DNA from: Streptomyces sp. TSRI0107
GTDB lineage: Bacteria > Actinomycetota > Actinomycetes > Streptomycetales > Streptomycetaceae
Assembly (NCBI RefSeq): GCF_001905845.1
Contig: NZ_LIVZ01000016.1
Location: forward strand, 62,001-126,000
DNA length: 64,000 bases
Direction: 5' to 3'
The notes below the pieces were generated by a model, which was given only the letters and a program-made list of their open reading frames with translations, searched no databases and was not told the origin of the DNA. The translations under genes were made by a program, and so were the position numbers. Below are positions 56,850 to 64,000 of this stretch, one piece after another; within the stretch, counting starts at the first letter, position 1, and every line of letters begins with the position of its first letter.

Positions 56850-57322
56850 GGCGCGTCGCGGCGACCGCCCTGCTCGCCGCCGGGGCGCTGGCCCTCGCGG
56901 GCTGCGGCACCGGCTCGGACTCCGGTTCCGGTTCCGGCTCCGGCGACTCGGGCGCGGACCTCTCCGTCAGCGGCGCCTACATGCCGCAGCCGGTCTCCGA
57001 CTCCATGGCGGCCGGCTTCCTGACCGTCACCAACGACGGCGACGAGGCCGCCGAGCTGACCTCGATAACCAGCCAGATCGGCCAGGTCACCCTGCACGAG
57101 ACCGTCGACTCGGCGATGCGCGAGATGACGGACGCCGAGGTGCCCGCGCACGGCCGGCTCGTCTTCGAGAGCGGCGCGAACCACCTGATGTTCGAGAAGC
57201 TGAAGCGCAAGCCGAAGCAGGGTGAGACGGTCGAGATCGAACTGCACTTCGCCGGGACCGACCCGGTCACGGTCGAGATGCCCGTGAAGCCGGCGACGTA
57301 CCGCCCGGCGTCCGGACACTGA
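56846..57322 (+). CDS. ecuC: ECuC, PCu(A)C-type extracytoplasmic copper chaperone
   Basis: A 158-residue lipoprotein (lipobox LALAGC) with the PCu(A)C copper motif HETVDSAMREM and the later HLM, fitting H-x(n)-M...H-x-M ligation. A Gly/Ser-rich spacer follows the lipidated Cys. The start GTG overlaps the sco stop by four bases, which implies coupled translation. It should hold Cu(I) and supply Sco. Confidence 0.92.
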   Translation: MRRVAATALLAAGALALAGCGTGSDSGSGSGSGDSGADLSVSGAYMPQPVSDSMAAGFLTVTNDGDEAAELTSITSQIGQVTLHETVDSAMREMTDAEVPAHGRLVFESGANHLMFEKLKRKPKQGETVEIELHFAGTDPVTVEMPVKPATYRPASGH

Positions 57323-57339
57323 GGGAGGGACCAACCACC

Positions 57340-59349
57340 GTGCCGCAGACCATCGCCCCGCGCGTCCGAAGCCTGGTGCTGCTGCTCCTGGCCGTCGTCG
57401 GCGCGCTCCTCGCCGGTGCGGCGCCCGCCTCCGCGCACGCCGCGCTCACCGGCAGCGACCCCCAGCAGGGTGCGGTGGTCGACAAGGCGCCCGCGCAGGT
57501 CTCGCTCACCTTCTCCGAGACGGTCTCGCTGTCCGACGACGCGCTGCGGGTCCTCGACCCCAAGGGCGGGCGCGTCGACACCGGCGAGCCGACCGGCACC
57601 GGCGGCGCCACCTACTCGGTGAAGCTGAAGCCCGGCCTGCCCGACGGCACGTACACCGTGTCGTACCAGGTCGTGTCGGCGGACAGCCATCCCGTCGCCG
57701 GGGCGTTCACCTTCTCCGTCGGCGCGCCCTCCGAGACCACCGTCACGGTGTCCGGCGAGACGTCGGACGGCGGAGTCGTCGGCCTGCTGTACGACCTCGG
57801 ACGGTACGCGTCCTACGCCGGGTTCATCGTGCTCGTCGGCGGCGCCGCGTTCGTGCTCGCCTGCTGGCCGCGCGGCGCGGGCGTACGGGCCGTGCAGCGG
57901 CTCGTCGTCTCCGGATGGCTGGCCCTCACCGCGGCCACGCTCGGCTTGCTGCTCCTGCGCGGCTCCTACACGACGTCCGGGAAGTTCGCGGACGTCTTCG
58001 ACCTGGACCTGCTCGGGCAGGTGCTGCAGACCAAGACCGGCGCGGCCCTCGTCTCCCGGCTGCTGCTGCTCGCCGCGGCGGCGCTGTTCATCTCCGTGCT
58101 CTTCGGGGCGTTCGCCCGGCGGGTCGAGGGCGAGGGCGAGCAGGACCGGAAGGAGACGCGGGACCTCGCCTTCGGACTCGCCGTCGGCGGGGTCGTCGTG
58201 GCCGCCGGGCTCGCGGCGAGCTGGGCCATGGCCGAGCACGCCTCCACCGGCATCCAGCCCGGGATCGCCATGCCCGTCGACGTCGCCCATCTGCTGGCCG
58301 TCGCGGCCTGGCTCGGCGGACTCGGCGCGCTGCTCGTCGCGCTGTACCGGGCACCCGTGGAGACCCCGCTCGGGACCACGGTCGTACGGCGGTTCTCCCA
58401 GGTCGCCTTCGGCAGCGTGGTCGCGCTGGTCGCGACCGGGATCTACCAGTCCTGGCGCCAGGTCGGCTCCTGGTCGGCGCTCACCGGCACCCGGTACGGG
58501 CAGCTGCTGTGCGTGAAGGTCGGGCTCGTGCTGCTGCTCCTCGGGGTCGCGTGGATCTCACGCCGATGGACCGCGAGGCTGGCGGACACGGTGAACGTGG
58601 CGGTGGAAGAGCGCGGGGAGCGCGTCGAGGCACGGGTCGGGAGCGCTGGGGCCGAGCGTCGGGCCGAGGGTGCCGGGACGGCGGAGGGCGCCGGCGAGAA
58701 GGGCGACAGTGCAGAGAAGGGGGCGTCCTCGTCCTCGTCGGCCTCGTCTTCCTCCTCCGACGCCGAACCCGACCCCGAGCGCGCCGCTCAGCTCGCCCGG
58801 CAGCGGGCCGCCGTCGACACCGCGCGGCAGAAGCGGGAGCGGGACGCCGACCCGAACCGGTACGGACTGCGCCGCTCGGTGCTGGCCGAGGCGGGTGTCG
58901 CCGTCGTCCTGCTGGCCGTCACCACCGCGCTGACGTCCACCGAGCCGGGCCGTACCGAGGAGGAGGCCAAGGCGGCCACGGCGGCCTCGTCGTCGACCTC
59001 CACGACCGGGACCGTCACCCTCGACATCCCCTTCGACACCGGCGGCGAGGACGGCAAGGGCGTCGTCCGTGTCGACCTCGACCCCGCGCGGACCGGCGCC
59101 AACGAGATGCACGTCTATGTGACCCGGCCGAACGGCCGGGCCTTCGACGTCCCCGAGGTGAAGGTCGCCTTCACCCTGGAGTCCCAGGACATCGGGCCGC
59201 TGCCCGTCGTCCCGGACCACATCACCACCGGACACTGGTCGGCGAGCGGAGTGCAGATCCCCATGGCGGGCGAGTGGAAGATCGCCGTGACCGTGCGGAC
59301 CTCCGACATCGACCAGGTGACCGTCGACAAGAACGCGCAGATCGGCTGA
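57340..59349 (+). CDS. CopC-CopD fusion (YcnJ-like copper protein)
   Basis: A 669-residue fusion. After a signal peptide ending SAHA, a CopC domain (~35-135, LTGSDPQQGAVVDKAPAQVS, SYQVVSADSHPVAGAFTFSV) with its N-terminal His forms the copper site. Then follow about eight helices of the CopD type (~150-430), a long hydrophilic Glu/Ser/Lys-rich loop (~430-500) and a C-terminal extracellular domain (~530-669). It is likely a copper-handling membrane protein. GTG at 57340 has GGAGGG ten bases before it. It is 17 bases after ecuC. Confidence 0.9.
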   Translation: MPQTIAPRVRSLVLLLLAVVGALLAGAAPASAHAALTGSDPQQGAVVDKAPAQVSLTFSETVSLSDDALRVLDPKGGRVDTGEPTGTGGATYSVKLKPGLPDGTYTVSYQVVSADSHPVAGAFTFSVGAPSETTVTVSGETSDGGVVGLLYDLGRYASYAGFIVLVGGAAFVLACWPRGAGVRAVQRLVVSGWLALTAATLGLLLLRGSYTTSGKFADVFDLDLLGQVLQTKTGAALVSRLLLLAAAALFISVLFGAFARRVEGEGEQDRKETRDLAFGLAVGGVVVAAGLAASWAMAEHASTGIQPGIAMPVDVAHLLAVAAWLGGLGALLVALYRAPVETPLGTTVVRRFSQVAFGSVVALVATGIYQSWRQVGSWSALTGTRYGQLLCVKVGLVLLLLGVAWISRRWTARLADTVNVAVEERGERVEARVGSAGAERRAEGAGTAEGAGEKGDSAEKGASSSSSASSSSSDAEPDPERAAQLARQRAAVDTARQKRERDADPNRYGLRRSVLAEAGVAVVLLAVTTALTSTEPGRTEEEAKAATAASSSTSTTGTVTLDIPFDTGGEDGKGVVRVDLDPARTGANEMHVYVTRPNGRAFDVPEVKVAFTLESQDIGPLPVVPDHITTGHWSASGVQIPMAGEWKIAVTVRTSDIDQVTVDKNAQIG

Positions 59350-59359
59350 ACCCCACACC

Positions 59360-60661
59360 ATGCCTGACCAGACGGCTGACAAGTCCATTGCGGAGGCCCG
59401 GACGCCCGGCACCCCCGGCGCCCCCGGTACGTCCGGCACGCCCCTGAGGGACGGCCTGTCCCGTCGCCGGCTGCTCGGCACCGCCGGTGCCACCGGGCTC
59501 GTGCTCGGCGCGGCGGGCGGCGCCGTGGGCTACGCCTCGGCGCCCTCCGCGGCGACGCCGCTCACCTCGCTCGGCGCCGGGGAGGTGATGTTTCACGGGA
59601 AACATCAGCCCGGCATCACCACCCCGACGCAGTCCCGCGGCCATCTCGTCGCCTTCGACCTCGCGCCCGGCGCCGGCCGCAAGGAGGCCGCCGCGCTGCT
59701 GCGTCGCTGGTCGGAGACGGCCCGGCGGCTGATGGCCGGCGAACCGGCCGGGCAGGACGACACGGACGTCGCCCGGGACGCCGGACCGTCGTCCCTCACG
59801 GTCACCTTCGGCTTCGGGCACGGCTTCTTCGGCCGTACGGGACTGGAGAAGCAGCGCCCGGTCGCCCTGGACCCGCTGCCGGACTTCTCCTCCGACCAGC
59901 TCGACAAGAAGCGCAGCGACGGCGACCTGTGGGTGCAGATCGGCGCCGACGACGCCCTGGTCGCCTTCCACGCGCTGCGCGCCATCCAGAAGGACGCGGG
60001 AAGCGCGGCCCGGGTCCGCTGGCAGATGAACGGCTTCAACCGCTCGCCGGGCGCCACCGCCCACCCGATGACCGCCCGCAACCTGATGGGCCAGGTCGAC
60101 GGCACCCGCAATCCGAAGCCGGCCGAGCCCGACTTCGAGCAGCGGATCTTCGTGCCCGCGAGCGGGGAGCCCGCGTGGATGGCGAACGGCTCCTACGCCG
60201 TCGTACGCCGGATCCGCATGCTCCTCGACGACTGGGAGAAGCTGTCGCTCAAGGCCCAGGAGGACGTCATCGGGCGCCGCAAGTCCGACGGGGCGCCGCT
60301 GTCCGGGGGCGACGAGACCACCGAGATGGACCTGGAGAAGGTCGACGCCGAGGGCAACCTGGTCGTGCCGATCAACGCGCACGCCCGCATCACCCGGCCC
60401 GACCAGAACGGCGGCGCGGCGATGCTCCGGCGCCCCTTCTCCTTCCACGACGGCATCGACGCCGACGGGGTGCCCGACGCGGGGCTGCTGTTCGTCTGCT
60501 GGCAGGCGGACCCGCTGCGCGGCTTCGTGCCGGTGCAGCGCAAGCTCGACCGCGGCGACGCGCTGTCACGCTTCATCCGGCACGAGGCGAGCGGGCTGTT
60601 CGCGGTGCCGGGCGGGGCGGCGGAGGGCGAGTACGTCGGGCAGCGGCTGCTGGAGGGCTGA
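59360..60661 (+). CDS. dtpA: DtpA, Tat-exported dye-decolorizing peroxidase
   Basis: A 433-residue heme peroxidase of the DyP family with a twin-arginine signal LSRRRLLGTAGATGLVLGA. The GxxDG motif is GQVDGTRNP, which holds the distal Asp; the proximal His is in VVPINAHARITRP, and the late motif GLLFVCWQAD is typical. Downstream of the copper chaperone genes, DtpA is known in Streptomyces lividans to take part in GlxA maturation. A parS-like site lies within the coding sequence at 59590, encoding FHGK. It starts 10 bases after copCD. Confidence 0.93.
   Translation: MPDQTADKSIAEARTPGTPGAPGTSGTPLRDGLSRRRLLGTAGATGLVLGAAGGAVGYASAPSAATPLTSLGAGEVMFHGKHQPGITTPTQSRGHLVAFDLAPGAGRKEAAALLRRWSETARRLMAGEPAGQDDTDVARDAGPSSLTVTFGFGHGFFGRTGLEKQRPVALDPLPDFSSDQLDKKRSDGDLWVQIGADDALVAFHALRAIQKDAGSAARVRWQMNGFNRSPGATAHPMTARNLMGQVDGTRNPKPAEPDFEQRIFVPASGEPAWMANGSYAVVRRIRMLLDDWEKLSLKAQEDVIGRRKSDGAPLSGGDETTEMDLEKVDAEGNLVVPINAHARITRPDQNGGAAMLRRPFSFHDGIDADGVPDAGLLFVCWQADPLRGFVPVQRKLDRGDALSRFIRHEASGLFAVPGGAAEGEYVGQRLLEG
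59590..59603. promoter_or_regulatory. parS-like site inside dtpA (1 mismatch)
   Basis: GTTTCACGGGAAAC differs from parS only at position 9 (T to G), which breaks the palindrome at its centre. It lies within dtpA and is the last of six matches in the window. Confidence 0.5.
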
Positions 60662-60723
60662 CCGGGGTGCGCGGCGGTGAGACGTCCGAGCCATGGGGTG
60701 AGACGCCGCATTAGGGTGAGGTC

Positions 60724-61656
60724 ATGCCAGCCAGCTATGCGTATCTCGGCCCCGAAGGCACCTTCACCGAAGTCGCCCTGCGCACCCTCCCGGAGGCGGC
60801 GACGCGGGAGCTGATCCCGTACGTGTCCGTGCAGTCCGCGCTCGACGCGGTGCGCAACGGTGACGCCGAGGCGGCGTTCGTGCCGATCGAGAACTCCGTC
60901 GAGGGCGGGATCACCACCACCCTCGACGAGCTGGTCGCCGGCCGGCCGCTGATGATCTACCGCGAGGTGCTGCTGTCGATCACCTTCGCGCTGCTGGTGC
61001 GCCCGGGCACCAAGCTGTCGGACATCAAGACGGTCACCGCCCACCCGGCCGCGCAGCCCCAGGTGCGCAACTGGCTGAAGGCGAACCTCCCGGACGTGAC
61101 CTGGGAGTCGGCCGCCTCGAACGCGGACGGCGCCCGGCTGGTGCAGGAGGGCCGCTACGACGCCGCCTTCGCCGGTGAGTTCGCGGCCGCCCGGTACGGC
61201 CTGGAGGCCCTGGAGACGGAGATCCACGACGCGGAGAACGCCCAGACCCGCTTCGTGCTGGTCGGCCGCCCCGCCCGGCCCGCGGCGCCGACCGGTGCGG
61301 ACAAGACCTCCGTGGTGCTGTGGCAGCGCGACGACCACCCGGGCGCGCTGCGCGACCTGCTGGGCGAGTTCGCGTCACGCGGCATCAACCTGATGCTGCT
61401 CCAGTCCCGCCCGACGGGCGCCGGCATCGGGAACTACTGCTTCTGCATCGACGCCGAGGGCCATATCTCCGACCGCCGGGTCGCCGAGGCGCTGATGGGA
61501 CTGAAGCGGATCTGTCTCCAGGTGCGCTTCCTCGGTTCGTACCCGCGGGCGGATGTCCGGCCGGGCGAGGTGCTGCCGCCTCGGCAGGGGACGTCGGACG
61601 AGGCGTTCACGACGGCGTCGGACTGGGTGGCGCGCTGCCAGGACGGTCGGTTCTAG
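60724..61656 (+). CDS. pheA: Prephenate dehydratase
   Basis: A 310-residue monofunctional prephenate dehydratase for phenylalanine synthesis. The catalytic domain (~1-185) starts SYAYLGPEGTFTEVALRTLP and contains the FVPIENSVEGGITTTLDEL and the TRF motif in NAQTRFVLVGR. The ACT domain (~205-285) with HPGALRDLLGEFASRGINLM and LQSRPTGAG gives feedback control by Phe. It stands 63 bases past dtpA and may share its transcript. Confidence 0.94.
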   Translation: MPASYAYLGPEGTFTEVALRTLPEAATRELIPYVSVQSALDAVRNGDAEAAFVPIENSVEGGITTTLDELVAGRPLMIYREVLLSITFALLVRPGTKLSDIKTVTAHPAAQPQVRNWLKANLPDVTWESAASNADGARLVQEGRYDAAFAGEFAAARYGLEALETEIHDAENAQTRFVLVGRPARPAAPTGADKTSVVLWQRDDHPGALRDLLGEFASRGINLMLLQSRPTGAGIGNYCFCIDAEGHISDRRVAEALMGLKRICLQVRFLGSYPRADVRPGEVLPPRQGTSDEAFTTASDWVARCQDGRF

Positions 61657-61696
61657 CCAGTCCCACTGTCCCACTGGTCCTACCTGCCGATTTTCG

Positions 61697-62008
61697 TTGT
61701 CCACAGAAGTTATCCACAGGTCCGCTTCTCGACCTGGGGACAAGTCGACAACGAAGTGCGATGTAGTCGACAAATCGCCCTACAGGCGGCAAGGCCGTCC
61801 ACAGGGCCACAGGTCACCCTTCGTCCATCTGTTTCCTTCGATCAATCCTTTGGGGTGACCCAATTCCACTCGAAAGTGGAGGCGGGGGTGGTTTGGATCT
61901 GGAATTCCTCGTCCCGCTTGCCCGATTCGGAATGATCACTTCCGGTGTCCACAGATCTTTCGCACAGCCTGTGGATAACTCTTCGCGGCTGTGGATTCCT
62001 GTGGACGA
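61697..62008. promoter_or_regulatory. DnaA-box-rich intergenic region between pheA and serS
   Basis: In a 556-base gene-free gap several DnaA-box 9-mers occur: TTGTCCACA 61697-61705, TTATCCACA 61710-61718, TGTGGATAA 61970-61978 (TTATCCACA on the minus strand), all perfect; plus one-mismatch forms at 61735-61743 (TTGTCCCCA on the minus strand), 61945-61953 (GTGTCCACA) and 62000-62008 (TCGTCCACA on the minus strand), and a weaker CCGTCCACA at 61795-61803. The gap is less GC-rich than its surroundings. It lacks dnaA/dnaN neighbours, so it is not the usual oriC. Confidence 0.65.
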
Positions 62009-62107
62009 ACGGTCCTCAAGTCCCGCCCGCCACAAGGGATTCCAGAAGGTTCCGGTCAACGGGCGACCTTCCGGAGTGCCCCGTTCCGGGGGGTGAGATC
62101 CTTTTTA

Positions 62108-62136
62108 TTGACAGCGTAGAGCACAGTCGGCAAATG
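62108..62136 (+). promoter_or_regulatory. Possible serS promoter
   Basis: A consensus -35 TTGACA at 62108-62113 follows a T run; 17 bases later CAAATG is only a weak -10. The position 77-105 bases before the serS start fits, but the -10 is poor. Confidence 0.35.
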
Positions 62137-62212
62137 GCGCATAACGGAACGTAAGTGGCGACGCGGAATAGTGGGTCGTGAGCCGTCACCCCGCACCGGT
62201 AGCCTTGAGCGC

Positions 62213-63490
62213 GTGATTGACCTTCGCCTGCTCCGTGAGGACCCCGACCGTGTGCGCGCGTCCCAGCGCGCCCGTGGAGAGGACGTCGCGCTCGTCGACG
62301 CTCTCCTGTCTGCCGACGAGCGGCGCAGGTCGTCCGGCGTCCGCTTCGACGAGCTGCGGTCCGAGCAGAAGTCGCTCGGCAAGCTCATCCCCAAGGCCTC
62401 GCCGGAAGAGAAGGCCGAGCTGCTGAAGCGGGCCGAACAGCTCAAGGCCGACGTCAAGGCCGCCGAGGCCGAGCGCGACGCCGCCGACTCCGAGACCCAG
62501 GAGCTGCTGCTCAAGCTCGGCAACCTCGTCCACCCCGACGTGCCCGTCGGCGGCGAGGAGGACTTCGCCACGCTGGAGACGCACGGCACGATCCGCGACT
62601 TCGGCGCGGAGGGCTTCGAGCCCAGGGACCACCTGGAGCTCGGCCAGCTCCTCGGCGCCATCGACGTCGAGCGCGGCGCGAAGGTCTCCGGCTCCCGCTT
62701 CTACTTCCTCACCGGCGTCGGCGCGCTGCTGGAGCTCGCGCTGGTCAACGCCGCGATGGCGCAGGCCACGGCGGCGGGCTTCACCCCGATGCTGACGCCC
62801 GCGCTGGTGCGCCCGCAGTCGATGGCCGGCACCGGCTTCCTCGGCCAGGCCGCGCAGGACGTGTACCACCTGCCGAACGACGACCTGTACCTGGTCGGCA
62901 CCTCCGAGGTGGCCCTCGCGGCCTACCACATGGACGAGATCATCGAGGCCGACCGCCTCCCGCTGCGTTACGCGGGCTTCTCGCCCTGCTTCCGCCGCGA
63001 GGCCGGCTCGCACGGCAAGGACACGCGCGGCATCTTCCGCGTGCACCAGTTCGACAAGGTCGAGATGTTCTCCTACGTGGCTCCGGAGGAGTCGCAGGCG
63101 GAGCACCAGCGCCTGCTGGAGTGGGAGAAGCAGTGGCTGACCTCGCTCGAGCTGCCGTTCCGCGTCATCGACGTCGCCTCGGCCGACCTGGGTTCCTCGG
63201 CCTCCCGCAAGTTCGACTGCGAGGCGTGGATCCCGACCCAGGGCAAGTACCGCGAGCTGACCTCGACCTCGGACTGCACCGAGTTCCAGTCCCGCCGCCT
63301 GTCGATCCGGGTCCGTGACGGCAAGCAGGTCCGGCCGCTGGCGACGCTCAACGGCACCCTGTGCGCCGTGCCGCGCACGATCGTGGCGATCCTGGAGAAC
63401 CACCAGCAGGCCGACGGCTCGGTGCGCGTGCCCGAGGTGCTGCGCCCCTACCTGGGCGGACGTGAGGTTCTGGAGCCGGTCGCCAAGTGA
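62213..63490 (+). CDS. serS: Seryl-tRNA synthetase
   Basis: A 425-residue class II aminoacyl-tRNA synthetase that charges serine tRNAs, two of which lie in this window. The N-terminal antiparallel coiled-coil arm (~30-105) is clear, followed by the catalytic core with motif 2 FRREAGSHGKDTRGIFRVHQ, the serine-site region SDCTEFQSRRL and motif 3 LATLNGTLCAVPRTIVAILE. The GTG at 62213 gives the standard N terminus VIDLRLLREDPDRV. It overlaps the following HAD gene by GTGA. Confidence 0.95.
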   Translation: MIDLRLLREDPDRVRASQRARGEDVALVDALLSADERRRSSGVRFDELRSEQKSLGKLIPKASPEEKAELLKRAEQLKADVKAAEAERDAADSETQELLLKLGNLVHPDVPVGGEEDFATLETHGTIRDFGAEGFEPRDHLELGQLLGAIDVERGAKVSGSRFYFLTGVGALLELALVNAAMAQATAAGFTPMLTPALVRPQSMAGTGFLGQAAQDVYHLPNDDLYLVGTSEVALAAYHMDEIIEADRLPLRYAGFSPCFRREAGSHGKDTRGIFRVHQFDKVEMFSYVAPEESQAEHQRLLEWEKQWLTSLELPFRVIDVASADLGSSASRKFDCEAWIPTQGKYRELTSTSDCTEFQSRRLSIRVRDGKQVRPLATLNGTLCAVPRTIVAILENHQQADGSVRVPEVLRPYLGGREVLEPVAK

Positions 63491-64000
63491 GTACGGCCTC
63501 CGGGTTCCCGTTCCGGCTGATCGCCACCGACCTCGACGGAACGCTGCTGCGCTCCGACGACACGGTGTCGCGGCGCACCCGTGACGCGCTCGCCGCGGCC
63601 ACCGCGGCGGGCGCCGCGCACATCGTCGTCACCGGGCGCGCGGTCCCGTGGACCCGGCCCGTTCTCGACGACCTCGGCTACCAGGGCCTCGCCGTCTGCG
63701 GCCAGGGCGCCCAGGTGTACCACGCCGGCGAGCACCGTCTGCTGACCTCGGTCACGCTGGACCGGCAGCTCGCCGGGGTGGCGCTGGCCAAGATCGAGGC
63801 GGAGACCGGCCCGCTGTATCTGGCGGCGAGCCGGGACGGTCTGGACGGCGATGTGCTGGTGGGCCCCGGTTACGAGGTGCAGGGCACCCTTCCGGCGGTC
63901 CCGTTCACGGACGCCTCCGACCTGTGGACCGCGCCGCTGAACAAGCTGTACATCCAGCACCCCACCCTCGACGACGACGAGCTGGCCGCGATCGCCACGC
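63487..64000 (+). CDS. HAD-superfamily Cof-type phosphatase, cut by right edge
   Basis: The visible 171 codons start at GTG 63487, which overlaps the serS stop (GTGA). Motif I is IATDLDGTLLRSDDTVS, motif II IVVTGRAVPWTRP and the following GLAVCGQGAQVY is typical of the Cof/IIB type. The cap region is present but motifs III and IV lie beyond the window. It resembles the phosphatase gene at 24360-25229, a second copy of the same family. The coupling to serS suggests co-transcription; the substrate is unknown. Confidence 0.87.
   Translation, partial: MSTASGFPFRLIATDLDGTLLRSDDTVSRRTRDALAAATAAGAAHIVVTGRAVPWTRPVLDDLGYQGLAVCGQGAQVYHAGEHRLLTSVTLDRQLAGVALAKIEAETGPLYLAASRDGLDGDVLVGPGYEVQGTLPAVPFTDASDLWTAPLNKLYIQHPTLDDDELAAIAT

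Noticed and set aside
61657..62212. The DnaA-box-rich gap as the chromosomal oriC
   Set aside because: Streptomyces oriC lies between dnaA and dnaN with many more boxes; neither gene is in the window.

Overview
This window comes from a Streptomyces chromosome or that of a very close relative. The DNA is very GC-rich with strong third-position GC bias, and GTG (and one TTG) starts are common. The marker genes are typical of the genus: the sporulation pair ssgR-ssgA, ptpA, a Rex-controlled cydA-cydB-cydCD locus, a Sco/ECuC/CopCD/DtpA copper block and a fused cydCD. Three perfect and three near-perfect copies of the Streptomyces ParB site parS (GTTTCACGTGAAAC), plus extra DnaA-box clusters, suggest the origin-proximal core. 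No insertion sequence, prophage, integrase or CRISPR array is visible.

Layout. 1-8.7 kb: a flavohemoprotein cut by the left edge, a Nudix hydrolase, a LysR regulator, a PLP sulfur enzyme overlapping ptpA, a small holin-like protein, a cupin, a DUF5326 protein, ssgR-ssgA and a YibE/F membrane protein. 8.7-16.5 kb: a TPP riboswitch with thiC, a membrane protein, a metallophosphoesterase, a LacI regulator divergent from a hisC-type aminotransferase, and a cyclophilin-like protein. 16.6-27 kb: a Rex operator with cydA-cydB-cydCD, an M23 peptidase, a Cof-type phosphatase, an F420-type oxidoreductase, tRNA-Arg(ACG) and tRNA-Ser(GCT). 27-38.6 kb: an SSI-type inhibitor, a 1497-residue PAS/degenerate-kinase/receiver protein with a very long disordered linker and a polyQ tract, a TetR-MFS pair, an acyl-CoA ligase, a SigE-family sigma factor, and the remains of a ChsH2-ChsH1-Ltp2-like cassette. 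38.7-54.2 kb: small secreted proteins, an active-looking Prim-Pol protein behind a LexA-type box, tRNA-Ser(TGA), an HtrA protease, a glycerophosphodiesterase, two RsbW-like ATPases, a SEC-C/DUF5926 protein, an inactive-looking Prim-Pol relative, a GAF-PP2C phosphatase, an aminopeptidase P, a frameshifted CitG-like gene and a Tat-exported intradiol dioxygenase. 54.3-64 kb: the extracytoplasmic copper/heme block ycnI-sco-ecuC-copCD-dtpA, then pheA, a DnaA-box-rich gap, serS, and a HAD gene cut by the right edge.

How it works together. Most of the window is core physiology: respiration under low oxygen (cydABCD under Rex), thiamine synthesis, copper delivery outside the membrane, amino-acid and aminoacyl-tRNA supply, and development (ssgRA). 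Layered on this is chromosome biology: parS sites lie inside a coding region, across a start codon and inside the TPP riboswitch. The clearest abnormalities are an in-frame deletion chimera joining a MaoC dehydratase to the C-terminal half of an Ltp2-like thiolase, a neighbouring gene with a 16-bp duplication compensated by a one-base loss, and a citG-like frameshift. Parts that need computation (precise homologs, promoters, starts) are flagged in the entries.
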